A stretch of 64,000 nucleotides of DNA. Origin: a virus. Location of the stretch: positions 39,390 through 103,389 of the IMG/VR virus record IMGVR_UViG_3300006175_000002. One strand, written 5' to 3'. Both the position numbers and the translations under genes were made by a program. Position 1 is the stretch's first letter. The number at the start of each line of letters is the position of its first letter. A model generated the notes under the pieces. That model did not search any database, had not been told where the DNA came from, and saw only the letters and a list, made by a program, of their open reading frames with translations. Shown in pieces: positions 46,575 through 53,142 of the stretch.

Positions 46575-47345
46575 TTATGCCAGTGACTGGTGATATGCGA
46601 ACTTGACCAGGCCGGCGTCGGCGACGATCCGGAGCGCCTCGATCGGCTTGTCATTGTTGTCGTGGGTGACGCGCCACGCTTCTATCACGACCGACCCGGC
46701 CGGCCGGTCCAGAATGGTCAGCTCGGCGTCGGTACCGACGCGGGCGGCGACTTCCTCGGTGAACCAGGCCGGTTGGATACCGACGGTGGTCATGTACGCG
46801 TACACGCCGCCGAGGATGTCACCTGACCGGGCTAGGGCGGTGTCCTTGACCCGTTCGTAGGGCATGAACGCGCGCTGCAACTGGGCTGGGCCGACGCCGT
46901 CGATGGTGGGGTTGCGGTACCGGACGACGACTCTGGTGCCGGCGTCGACCTTGAGGAGTTCAGCGATGTGGGAGTCGGCGTGTTCGATGCGTACGTCGTG
47001 GACGCGGCCGTGGCCGGTGAGGTTGTGGGCGCGTAGCGCGGTTTCCCAGGGGCCGAGGGTGGCGTGCTCGCGGTGCGGGTCCATCGCGGCGAGCATGTGT
47101 CGGGCCACGGTGACCTGGACTCGCAGGGGTGCGGTGAAGATGCCGGTGCTGCGCCGTGACACGACGAGTCCTTCTCGTTTGAGGATGTCGAGGGCGCGGC
47201 CGATGGTGGTGCGGTTGACGTCGAAGCGGTCGCTGAGTGTGGCTTCGGTGCCGATGTGGGTGTTCGGGGGGAACAGGCCGGTGGTGAGTTCGGCGCGGAG
47301 TTCGCCGGCGATTTGCTGGTAGCGGGGGTGGTGCACGTTGCTCAT
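46575..47345 (-). CDS. GntR-family transcription regulator (HutC/KorSA-like)
   Basis: The 256-residue product has GGGAGG upstream of its ATG. Residues 1-75 form the GntR winged helix (YQQIAGELRAELTTGLFPPN, then RFDVNRTTIGRALDILKREGLVVSRR). Residues 90-256 fit the UTRA ligand domain, with RVVVRYRNPTIDGVGPAQLQ, ARSGDILGGVYAYM and VIEAWRVTHDNNDKPIEALRIV. Actinomycete transfer genes are typically repressed by GntR proteins such as KorSA. It is transcribed in the same direction as the transfer operon and probably controls it through the palindrome at 46526-46560. Confidence 0.85.
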   Translation of the reverse strand: MSNVHHPRYQQIAGELRAELTTGLFPPNTHIGTEATLSDRFDVNRTTIGRALDILKREGLVVSRRSTGIFTAPLRVQVTVARHMLAAMDPHREHATLGPWETALRAHNLTGHGRVHDVRIEHADSHIAELLKVDAGTRVVVRYRNPTIDGVGPAQLQRAFMPYERVKDTALARSGDILGGVYAYMTTVGIQPAWFTEEVAARVGTDAELTILDRPAGSVVIEAWRVTHDNNDKPIEALRIVADAGLVKFAYHQSLA

Positions 47346-47519
47346 CGGGCCTCCCTAGTTGACGGTTGTCGATGACGATCGTACTGGGTTTTGTGTCCGC
47401 AAACCGATCTGGGGGTGTCCCATGCAGGGGACATTCCGGCCGTGGGGGTCGCGGCGGGGTTTTAGGGTTGCGGCGACGCAGTGATACCGCTAACGTGGCC
47501 CTTGCGCAGTTCCCCCCCT
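47346..47519. other. Intergenic region between the GntR gene and the Y-RNA module
   Basis: The GntR promoter should lie here. A hairpin, TGTCCC-ATGCA-GGGACA-like (near 47417-47433), is visible. No open frame with a ribosome binding site was found. Confidence 0.3.
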
Positions 47520-47639
47520 CCCGGTGCGTAGTTTGCGGTTACTTCAAACTTCGGATTTGACCCGTACCGCAGGCGTCATGATCGCGGGAGGTCACACAAC
47601 TGGATATGCACCTTCCCGGTGCGCAGACGCGTGGTTACT

Positions 47640-47740
47640 TCATAGGGAACCGTCGGTTGCAGGTTCGACTCCTGCCGGCCCGCCCACATGTGGGCCGTAG
47701 CTCAATGGCAGAGCATCGGTACGAAAACGCCAAGCGTCGT
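47640..47740 (+). ncRNA. Y-RNA-like (YrlA-type) tRNA mimic, copy 1
   Basis: The core at 47659-47714 has tRNA parts in permuted order: T-arm GCAGG-TTCGACT-CCTGC, then an acceptor-like stem CGGCCCG / TGGGCCG closed by a short loop containing CCCA, then a D-arm GCTC-AATGGCA-GAGC. In bacterial Y RNAs a tRNA-like domain with joined ends sits on a Ro-binding stem, and they are encoded beside Ro60 genes, as here. The outer ends, which would form the Ro-binding stem, are only approximate. A related block precedes copy 2. Confidence 0.7.
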
Positions 47741-47799
47741 TTCTGATCTCGGGAGGGGTAGACAATTGGATCGTGGGTGCCCGGTGCGTAGGGGTTCGA

Positions 47800-47915
47800 T
47801 ACTTCCATTGCTAAGGACGAGGTCGCAGGTTCGATCCCTGCCAGTCCCCGGGAAACCAGGGCTGTAGCTCAGCGGTAGAGCGCGTAAAGACTCGAACGCC
47901 GCCTAGATCTCGGGC
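47800..47915 (+). ncRNA. Y-RNA-like (YrlA-type) tRNA mimic, copy 2
   Basis: The core at 47825-47881 repeats the permuted layout: T-arm GCAGG-TTCGATC-CCTGC, acceptor-like CAGTCCC / AGGGCTG with a 9-base loop, D-arm GCTC-AGCGGTA-GAGC. Upstream of each copy are the same blocks, ACAAyTGGAT, CCCGGTGCGyAG and TACTTC, so the two are tandem duplicates that may each have a promoter. A third upstream partial block (47520-47545) lacks the RNA part. Boundaries are approximate. Confidence 0.7.
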
Positions 47916-47937
47916 ATCTTTCACTCTCCACATTCGA

Positions 47938-47967
47938 CGCTCCTCCCCTAGCTGGAGGAGCGTTTTT
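47938..47967 (+). terminator. Terminator/attenuator hairpin that contains the TROVE ribosome binding site
   Basis: A perfect 9-bp stem, CGCTCCTCC / GGAGGAGCG, with a 7-base loop is followed by TTTTT, then directly by the GTG start at 47968. The 3' arm GGAGGAG is the only Shine-Dalgarno sequence of the TROVE gene. The hairpin can end Y-RNA transcription and also hide the ribosome binding site. Confidence 0.8.
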
Positions 47968-49602
47968 GTGTCGAGGTTCAACACTGTGGACAAGCGGGCG
48001 CCGCGGGAGCGGGCCACGTCGCCGATCACGACGGAGGCGACGGCGTCGGGTGTGACGCATGAGGGCGGGCCCGGGTTCGCGCGGAACGCCAAGTCGGAAC
48101 TGTTCTTGCTGGCCGTGTCCAATATGGTCGGTGAGGACACGTTCTACGAGAAGGCCGGCGACCGCGACGGCCGGTACGCGGAGCTGGTGCGCCAGGTGGC
48201 GGTGGCCGACCCGGTGTGGATGCTGGGGTTCCTGGGCTGGCTGCGTAGTGAGGGCAACATGCGGTCGGCGTCGCTGGTCGGCGCGGCGGAGGCGGTCCAC
48301 GCCCGGCTGGCGGTCAACCGGACCATTGAGGCGGGTGGCCACGTCACGGTGGTCGAGTCGGGGAACCGTCAGATGGTGGCTGCGGTGTTGCAGCGCGCGG
48401 ACGAGCCGGGCGAGTTCCTCGCCTACTGGCGGCAGACGTTCGGCAGGAACCTGCCGAAGCCGGTGAAGCGGGGCATCGCCGACGCGGTCCGTCGCCTCTA
48501 CAACGAGTACGCGCTGCTGAAGTACGACACCGCCTCGCACAGGTTCCGGTTCGGTGACGTGATCGACCTCGTCCACCCGTCGCCGTCGGCGCCGTGGCAG
48601 GGGGACCTGTTCCGGTACGCGCTGGACCGCCGCCACGGCCGCAACAACGAGGTGCCGGGGTTGCTGTCCATGGTGCGCCGGCAGGCCGAGTGGCGGGCCA
48701 ACGCTGACGCGTCGCCGCTGCCGGTGGAGGGACTGCTCGACCCGGAGCACATTCGCGGTGCTGGGCTCACGTGGGAGGACGTGCTGTCGCTGCTCGGGTC
48801 GAAGGTCGACAAGGCGCAGCTCTGGTCGGCGCTGATCCCGTCAATGGGGTACATGGCGCTGCTACGGAACCTGCGCAACTTCGACGAGGCCGGCGTGCCC
48901 GACGAGATCGCCGCTGAGGTGGCGGCGCGGCTCGCGGATCCGGAGCAGGTCGCGAAGTCGCGGCAGTTGCCGATGCGGTTCCTGTCGGCGTTCCGGTCGG
49001 TGCCGTCGCTGCGGTGGGGGCAGGCGCTCGAGGTCGCGTTGGGTCATTCGTTGGCCAACGTGCCCCCACTGCCCGGCCGCACGTTGGTCCTGGTCGACGT
49101 GTCCGGGTCGATGGACAACCGGATGTCGGGGAAGTCGGGTCTGTCGCGGGTCGACGCGGCGAAGGTGTTCGGTGCGGCGGTCGCGTTGCGGGCTGAGCAG
49201 CCGACGCTGGTGTGGTTCAACAACGCGTCGGGGCAGGTGCCGGTGCCGAAGGGAATGGCGTTGCTGCGCCTGGTGCAGGTGCTGCCGTCGGCGATGGGTG
49301 GCACAGCGACCGCGGCGGCGGTGCAGCGATGGTTCGACCGCCACGATCGGGTTGTGATCGTCACCGACGAGCAGGCCGGGAACCACTTCGGCGGATGGGG
49401 GTCGGGTCCGGTGGATGCGGCGGTGCCGGCGTCGACGCCGATCTACACGTGGAACCTCGCCGGGTACGAGCGGGGCCACTTGCCGTCAGGGTCGGGTGCG
49501 CGGCACACGTTCGGTGGGCTATCCGACGCGGCTTTTCGGATGATTCCGCTGCTCGAGGCGGGCCGGAACGCGGCGTGGCCGTGGCAGGCCGTCGCAAGTT
49601 AG
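47968..49602 (+). CDS. rsr: Ro60 orthologue (TROVE-domain and vWA protein)
   Basis: The 544-residue product starts at GTG 47968. The N-terminal 350 residues are the helical TROVE ring (KSELFLLAVSNMVGEDTFYE, DPVWMLGFLGWLRSEGNMRSASLV, WEDVLSLLGSKVDKAQLWSALIPSMGYMALLRNLRNF). The C-terminal part is a von Willebrand A domain with an intact MIDAS start, DVSGSM (Asp377), and later VTDEQAG. Ro60 rings bind Y RNAs and misfolded RNAs, and with PNPase or other nucleases support RNA quality control. Two Y-RNA-like genes lie immediately upstream. Phage-borne copies are known. Expression probably depends on the hairpin just ahead. Confidence 0.9.
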   Translation: MSRFNTVDKRAPRERATSPITTEATASGVTHEGGPGFARNAKSELFLLAVSNMVGEDTFYEKAGDRDGRYAELVRQVAVADPVWMLGFLGWLRSEGNMRSASLVGAAEAVHARLAVNRTIEAGGHVTVVESGNRQMVAAVLQRADEPGEFLAYWRQTFGRNLPKPVKRGIADAVRRLYNEYALLKYDTASHRFRFGDVIDLVHPSPSAPWQGDLFRYALDRRHGRNNEVPGLLSMVRRQAEWRANADASPLPVEGLLDPEHIRGAGLTWEDVLSLLGSKVDKAQLWSALIPSMGYMALLRNLRNFDEAGVPDEIAAEVAARLADPEQVAKSRQLPMRFLSAFRSVPSLRWGQALEVALGHSLANVPPLPGRTLVLVDVSGSMDNRMSGKSGLSRVDAAKVFGAAVALRAEQPTLVWFNNASGQVPVPKGMALLRLVQVLPSAMGGTATAAAVQRWFDRHDRVVIVTDEQAGNHFGGWGSGPVDAAVPASTPIYTWNLAGYERGHLPSGSGARHTFGGLSDAAFRMIPLLEAGRNAAWPWQAVAS

Positions 49603-49645
49603 TTATGAGGCCGTCCTTACTGATTTTGAGGGTCGGCGAAGGATA

Positions 49646-49680
49646 GGGGCACCGGTGGGCCGCTAACCCGCCGGTGCCCC
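49646..49680 (+). terminator. Terminator after the TROVE gene
   Basis: A perfect 10-bp stem, GGGGCACCGG / CCGGTGCCCC, extends inward with TGGG/CCCG. It lies 44 bp after the TROVE stop. Confidence 0.65.
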
Positions 49681-49720
49681 ACTTCGTTTGCGCAGCGGGA
49701 CGTCGGGGTATGCGGATCAC

Positions 49721-49876
49721 ATGTTCGCTCTTCTCGCTTTGCTGTGTTTCGTGCTCGCGTTGTTCCACGCGCATGTCGGAACGCTGAACCTCGTCACGTT
49801 GGGGTTCGTGTTCCTCGCCGCCAGTCTGGTGTTCGCAGGCCCGCTCCTGCCGGCGTGGCCGCCTCGACGGCGGTAG
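49721..49876 (+). CDS. Small membrane protein
   Basis: The 51-residue product is mostly two hydrophobic helices (MFALLALLCFVLALFHAHVG, LVTLGFVFLAASLVFAGPLL) with a basic WPPRRR end. It lies between two terminators and so has its own transcription unit. Small proteins of this shape are frequent in actinophages. No role is known. Confidence 0.55.
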   Translation: MFALLALLCFVLALFHAHVGTLNLVTLGFVFLAASLVFAGPLLPAWPPRRR

Positions 49877-49895
49877 CCGATCGGGGCGCATCCGG

Positions 49896-49923
49896 GGGGA
49901 GGGGCGTTGGTCCCTCCCCTTTT
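49896..49923 (+). terminator. Rho-independent terminator
   Basis: The stem GGGGAGGG / CCCTCCCC with an 8-base loop is followed by TTTT, 19 bp after the stop of the small membrane gene. Confidence 0.75.
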
Positions 49924-50003
49924 GCTGTGTTCTAATTGCGGTATCGGTTCACGATGGGCTTTCCGCATGAGACAAGCCCAGCATTCTGGAGGAGATGAAA
50001 CAA
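49924..50003 (+). promoter_or_regulatory. Leader of the lsr2 gene with a small hairpin
   Basis: A hairpin GGGCTT...AAGCCC (49956-49979) lies 20 bp ahead of the start, and GGAGGAG precedes GTG 50004. The sequence TTGCGGTATCGGTT at about 49936 resembles the promoter region at 63746-63761. Confidence 0.4.
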
Positions 50004-50456
50004 GTGGGTACGAAGACTGTTCTGTGTGACGACCTGGACCAGGAAAGCCCGGCCGATGAGACGGTGGAGTTCCGCGGCCCGGACGGGTTGCTGCGGGTGA
50101 TTGACCTGACCGCCGACCACGCGAAGCAGCTGCGTGACGCGCAGGACGAGTACGCGGCGGCGATGTCCGATTTCGTGAACGCGGGCCGGCTGGTCGATGT
50201 GAAGCCGACGGCGAAGCGTGCGCCGGCCGGAAGGGGCCGACCGGCCGGGAAGGGTGGTCGGGCGTCGGCGCGAGGGGACAGTGCGCAGAACGAGGCGATC
50301 CGGGAGTGGGCGCAGCGCAACGGGTACGACGTGGCGGCGCGGGGCCGGATTTCGCAGGAAATCCGTGACGCGTTCCAGGCGAACCAGCCGGCGCCGATGA
50401 CGACGGTGGAGGCCCCCGCTGTGCCGGGCGCCGCGGGGCGTCGCCGCAAGGGGTAA
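50004..50456 (+). CDS. lsr2: Lsr2-family nucleoid-associated protein
   Basis: The 150-residue product has its start set at GTG 50004, because GGAGGAG is 9 bases upstream; an ATG at 49995 lies too close to it. The N-terminal dimerisation domain is visible (TVLCDDLDQESPADETVEFRGPDG ... ADHAKQLRDAQDEYAAAM). The linker is Lys/Arg/Gly-rich, and the C-terminal DNA-binding domain ends EWAQRNGYDVAARGRISQEIRDAF, with the RGR minor-groove hook. Lsr2 silences AT-rich DNA in actinobacteria. Phage copies may shape the phage chromosome or interfere with host silencing. It sits alone between terminators. Confidence 0.9.
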   Translation: MGTKTVLCDDLDQESPADETVEFRGPDGLLRVIDLTADHAKQLRDAQDEYAAAMSDFVNAGRLVDVKPTAKRAPAGRGRPAGKGGRASARGDSAQNEAIREWAQRNGYDVAARGRISQEIRDAFQANQPAPMTTVEAPAVPGAAGRRRKG

Positions 50457-50491
50457 ACTCAGCGTTGCCTTTCCGTCGAGAGGCCGGGCCG

Positions 50492-50540
50492 AAGCGGCCC
50501 CGGATACCGCCCCCTACAGGGGATGGTCCGGGGCCGCTTT
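50492..50540 (+). terminator. Terminator of lsr2
   Basis: A perfect 12-bp stem, AAGCGGCCCCGG / CCGGGGCCGCTT, encloses an inner CCCC/GGGG hairpin and is followed by TCG. Confidence 0.7.
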
Positions 50541-50557
50541 CGTGCGCGCTTGGCCTG

Positions 50558-50650
50558 CTAGGGCAGGTTCCACCGGTTGACGGTGAACGGGTCGTTGCCG
50601 ACGGGTTTGCTGGGTCCGTTGCTGCCGGTGTTGGCGCCTCTACTCCTCAT
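50558..50650 (-). CDS. 30-residue peptide, possibly leaderless
   Basis: The product MRSRGANTGSNGPSKPVGND and its remaining ten residues are polar and end in a Trp/Pro pattern. No Shine-Dalgarno is present. A TACCAT that could be a -10 box lies 7 bases ahead of the ATG, as in leaderless actinobacterial genes. It lies after the terminator at 50712-50747. It may be real, but evidence is limited. Confidence 0.35.
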   Translation of the reverse strand: MRSRGANTGSNGPSKPVGNDPFTVNRWNLP

Positions 50651-50711
50651 TGGGCGGATGGTACCGGATCGCAGAACACGCATCGCTGGGCGGGCATGCT
50701 GGTGGCACAAA

Positions 50712-50747
50712 CAACGGCCCCCCACGCCTGACCGTGGGAGGCCGTTG
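50712..50747 (-). terminator. Terminator closing the 51028-63736 operon
   Basis: A 15-bp stem, CAACGGCC.CCCACG / CGTGGG.GGCCGTTG with one mismatch, has a 6-base loop and a short T-rich end on the minus strand. Confidence 0.7.
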
Positions 50748-51027
50748 CTGTGCGCTGGTCGGTGTCTCACCGCTTCCACATCCTGCCGGAGCCTATCCGG
50801 CCTCGCGCCTGCCCCGCTATCAGCGGCCGTTACGGGGCCACACCCAAAAAAAGAGTCTTGACCAGCCTATCTGTTATCACATGGGGACGAATTGGGGGGC
50901 GGTCCGGTGGGCCGTGGATCAGACCGGACCGCCGTCGCTGATCGTAGCAGCCACCCCCCAACCCGTGATGGAGCTGGGGAGCCGAACCGGACGGGTTGGG
51001 GGGTGGACTGTGCTTGGTGTGCTGGGG
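50748..51027. repeat. 280-bp noncoding region with two perfect long inverted repeats
   Basis: GGCGGTCCGGT (50898-50908) pairs perfectly with 50923-50933. The 16-mer CCACCCCCCAACCCGT (50951-50966) pairs perfectly with 50991-51006 over a 24-base loop. A third, weaker dyad, GCCCCG...CGGGGC, lies near 50812-50839. A run of seven A (50856-50862) separates them. No credible gene is present. Possible roles are an RNA, an origin or a recombination site. Confidence 0.55.
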
Positions 51028-51423
51028 CTATTCATCTGCCTTGCGCTGATGGTAGCGGTTCATCAGGCGCCGCCACAGCCCCGGCCGGGCCCGTTGTGGG
51101 AGAAGACTGTCGTCGATGAGGACATCGGGTCGGAAGGCGGCGGCATCACGTTCCAGCAACCTCCGCGCCAGCGTACGGTAGGCCGTCTCGTCGGACTCGA
51201 ACCGGTACCGTGGCCCGTCGTTGAAGTGGGGTTCGGGGCGGTGCAGCACCTCGTACGGGTTGGTCGCGCGGAGACGATGCCACGCGGATTGGCAGTTGTC
51301 GTTGCAGAAGTCCCCGGACGCGCCTTTGCTCGGCAGTTCGGCTCCGCAGTGACCACACGCGACGGCGGCGGTGATCCGGGCCACGATGGCGTCGACAGTT
51401 CGCCGGCCCGCACTGATCGGCAT
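51028..51423 (-). CDS. Small zinc-finger protein, paralogue of the gene at 51929-52291
   Basis: The 131-residue product has a CGHCGAELPSKGASGDFCNDN-type finger (CxxC...CxxxC) near residue 23, followed by a QSAWHRLRATNPYEVLHRP segment. It then has a polar region and a basic helical end (GLWRRLMNRYHQRKADE). Its paralogue two genes upstream has the same finger and spacing. Such fingers resemble those of small host-takeover or DNA-binding proteins. No target is known. Confidence 0.55.
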   Translation of the reverse strand: MPISAGRRTVDAIVARITAAVACGHCGAELPSKGASGDFCNDNCQSAWHRLRATNPYEVLHRPEPHFNDGPRYRFESDETAYRTLARRLLERDAAAFRPDVLIDDSLLPQRARPGLWRRLMNRYHQRKADE

Positions 51424-51438
51424 GAAAGGTGGCCTTTT

Positions 51439-51903
51439 CTAGTCGCGTACGTAGCCGAGCCACAAGGCCGCGGGTGCGGGGATTGTGGTCACCCACTCCT
51501 GAATGTCGTACTTCGTGCCGACAGCAACGTCGTTGAGGAGTTGCCGGGCGTCGGCGTCGTCGCAGAGCCACAGCCACGTCCAGGGCCCGTTGACCGTCCA
51601 GGCCCCGTTGGATCGGCCGTCGGCGGTGAACAGTTCAACGCGGAAGTACGCGCACTGGCCGTCGCCGCCGCTGGACTCGATGCGGGTGATGTCGATGTCG
51701 ACGACGGAGCCGGTGCTGCATTTCTCGACGTAGAACCGGTTCGTGGTCATGACAACTGAGCTGCCCGAGAGGGGGTAGGCGGCCCAGGGGCTGAGGATGC
51801 GGCAACCGGCGGTGGCCTGTGCGGGTGCGCTGGCGGCGAGGAGGCCGGTGATGGCCAGGGTGAGGGCGGTGAGGATGGTGGTGAGGCGTTGCCGGATGGT
51901 CAT
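51439..51903 (-). CDS. Secreted protein with a signal peptide
   Basis: The 154-residue product starts at ATG 51903 after AGGAGG. Residues 1-30 form a classical signal peptide (TIRQRLTTILTALTLAITG, then LLAASAPAQA) with a probable cleavage after AQA. The mature part has four Cys (AGCRILSP, EKCSTG, GQCAYF, WLCDD), Trp-rich strands and WTVNGPWTWLWL. A small secreted beta domain with two disulphides is likely. Secreted products are unusual in a lytic gene block and could alter the host envelope or neighbouring cells. Confidence 0.65.
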   Translation of the reverse strand: MTIRQRLTTILTALTLAITGLLAASAPAQATAGCRILSPWAAYPLSGSSVVMTTNRFYVEKCSTGSVVDIDITRIESSGGDGQCAYFRVELFTADGRSNGAWTVNGPWTWLWLCDDADARQLLNDVAVGTKYDIQEWVTTIPAPAALWLGYVRD

Positions 51904-51928
51904 TGTGCTCCTCCTTCGGGGTGGTGGC

Positions 51929-52291
51929 TTACGGCGCGTCAGCCGGTAGGAGCCGGTATGACTGGCCGTCGTGGATGATCTGGTACCAGCCTGATGCGGG
52001 TGCGGTGAGCCGCGGCGCGTCGATCTGGGCCAACGGTTCGGGTGCCGGGATCGTGTCGAACTCGAACGTGGCCGCGGGTTGGGCGGGTCGGGGTGGCACA
52101 CCCAGCTCGGCGGGGGTGAGGTCTGTCCGGGCGTACACACTGTTCGGGTCGGTGACGAACAGGTCGGCCCAGTCGTGTTGGCAGTCGGGGCCGCAGAAGT
52201 CTGGCGACGGCCCGGACGGTGCTAGCGGTGCGGTGCAGCGGCGGCAGCGGGCGGCGGTGACCTCATCAATGCGGGCCAGGATGTCAGTCAC
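51929..52291 (-). CDS. Zinc-finger protein, paralogue of the gene at 51028-51423
   Basis: The 120-residue product has its start set at GTG 52291, with GGAGG 5 bases upstream. The finger CRRCTAPLAPSGPSPDFCGPD has the same spacing as in its paralogue and is followed by CQHDWADLFVTDPNSVYAR. The C-terminal half is Pro-rich and ends GWYQIIHDGQSYRLLPADAP. Function unknown. Confidence 0.55.
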   Translation of the reverse strand: MTDILARIDEVTAARCRRCTAPLAPSGPSPDFCGPDCQHDWADLFVTDPNSVYARTDLTPAELGVPPRPAQPAATFEFDTIPAPEPLAQIDAPRLTAPASGWYQIIHDGQSYRLLPADAP

Positions 52292-52484
52292 ACTTGCCTC
52301 CATGTCCGACCGGCCGGCGGCATCGGTCGCCGTTGCGGCGCTGGCCGGTGCAGCGTGCGGCGGGTGTGAACGGGCCGTGGTACGCGCATCGGTTCGTGCC
52401 GAGGGAGCAGCGGTACATGTACGGGCCGTCCCACACTTCGACGGGGCACCCGGCGAGCGTCTCGGCGGCAGCGGCTTCGGTCAT
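52284..52484 (-). CDS. Small Cys/His-rich protein
   Basis: The 66-residue product starts at ATG 52484 in a TAATG overlap. Ten or so Cys/His residues are spread through it (GCPVEVWDGPYMYRCSLGTN, CAYHGPF, CTGQRRNGDRCRRPVGHGGKC). Zinc binding is likely. It overlaps the downstream gene by 8 bp. No family is recognised. Confidence 0.5.
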   Translation of the reverse strand: MTEAAAAETLAGCPVEVWDGPYMYRCSLGTNRCAYHGPFTPAARCTGQRRNGDRCRRPVGHGGKCD

Positions 52485-52672
52485 TACGCCGTCCAGTGTC
52501 GTGGGTCGTCGCGCCAACCCCAACAGTACGGGGTACCGCACTGCGTACCGGCCTGATCGGTGGGAATGAACGGGTGCCGCCACGTCACGAGGCGCAGCCG
52601 GGGACGACGCAGCCGGTACGGCAACGGCCCATAGTCCCGCGCGGCACGCCGAGCCGAAGTAGTGGTGATCAT
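52484..52672 (-). CDS. Small basic protein
   Basis: A 62-residue Arg/Pro/Trp-rich product (TSARRAARDYGPLPYRLRRP, WRHPFIPTDQAGTQCG, CWGWRDD). Its ATG overlaps the upstream TGA. The basic composition suggests nucleic-acid contact. Function unknown. Confidence 0.45.
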   Translation of the reverse strand: MITTTSARRAARDYGPLPYRLRRPRLRLVTWRHPFIPTDQAGTQCGTPYCWGWRDDPRHWTA

Positions 52673-53067
52673 GTCCGGACCGGTTCCGGGACGACGACGA
52701 GGCCTTCCACTGTGGCTTTGATCCGGTCCGTAATCCGCTTACGGCGCCGTTTCCACCGGTCGTCGTTGTCGTCGAGTCTGCACGCCCAGTATGCGGCGAC
52801 ACCGAACGCGTTGCCGATCATGTCGATCGGCGAATGGTGGCCGGGCAGGTCCCCGGCTGTCCAGAATATGAAAGCGGGCAGGTAGAACGGGCGCAGTTCC
52901 GCGAACAATATCCGGGCGATGTGGGCGACCCGATCAATCCATGGCGGCGTCGGTAGCCGCCGCTTAGCCGCCTCCTCGTGAACCATCGCGATCCACCACG
53001 AAGACCACCACAGCATGCAAACCCAGGCGCAAACCCAGACACATATGGTGCCTAAAACGGTGATCAC
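52669..53067 (-). CDS. Membrane-anchored protein with a basic tail
   Basis: The 132-residue product has its start at GTG 53067, with GAGAGGGG upstream. The N-terminal helix (TVLGTICVWVCAWVCMLWW) anchors it. A second hydrophobic stretch (ELRPFYLPAFIFWTAGDLPG) and IDMIGNAFGVAAYWACRL follow, then KRRRKRITDRIKATVEG. It starts just after the hairpin at 53092-53132. No known family. Confidence 0.5.
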   Translation of the reverse strand: MITVLGTICVWVCAWVCMLWWSSWWIAMVHEEAAKRRLPTPPWIDRVAHIARILFAELRPFYLPAFIFWTAGDLPGHHSPIDMIGNAFGVAAYWACRLDDNDDRWKRRRKRITDRIKATVEGLVVVPEPVRT

Positions 53068-53091
53068 TTCGGCCCCCTCTCCTCGGCTTGC

Positions 53092-53132
53092 CCGCGCGGG
53101 CCGGGCCAGACCCCCCAACCCGGCCCGCGCGG
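53092..53132 (-). terminator. Strong hairpin after the RAMP-like gene
   Basis: A perfect 14-bp stem, CCGCGCGGGCCGGG / CCCGGCCCGCGCGG, with a 13-base loop lies 10 bp past the stop of the RAMP-like gene. It lacks a T-run, but it marks the downstream border of the array unit. Confidence 0.65.
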
Positions 53133-53142
53133 AGTCTCGTAC

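Noticed and set aside
47692-47881. Annotating the two Y-RNA cores as ordinary tRNAs
   Set aside because: The 3' half precedes the 5' half in each, and there is no anticodon arm between the D- and T-arms.
50650-51759. 369-codon plus-strand frame with a hydrophobic stretch
   Set aside because: Most of it is antisense to two well-supported minus-strand genes and it crosses two strong inverted repeats.
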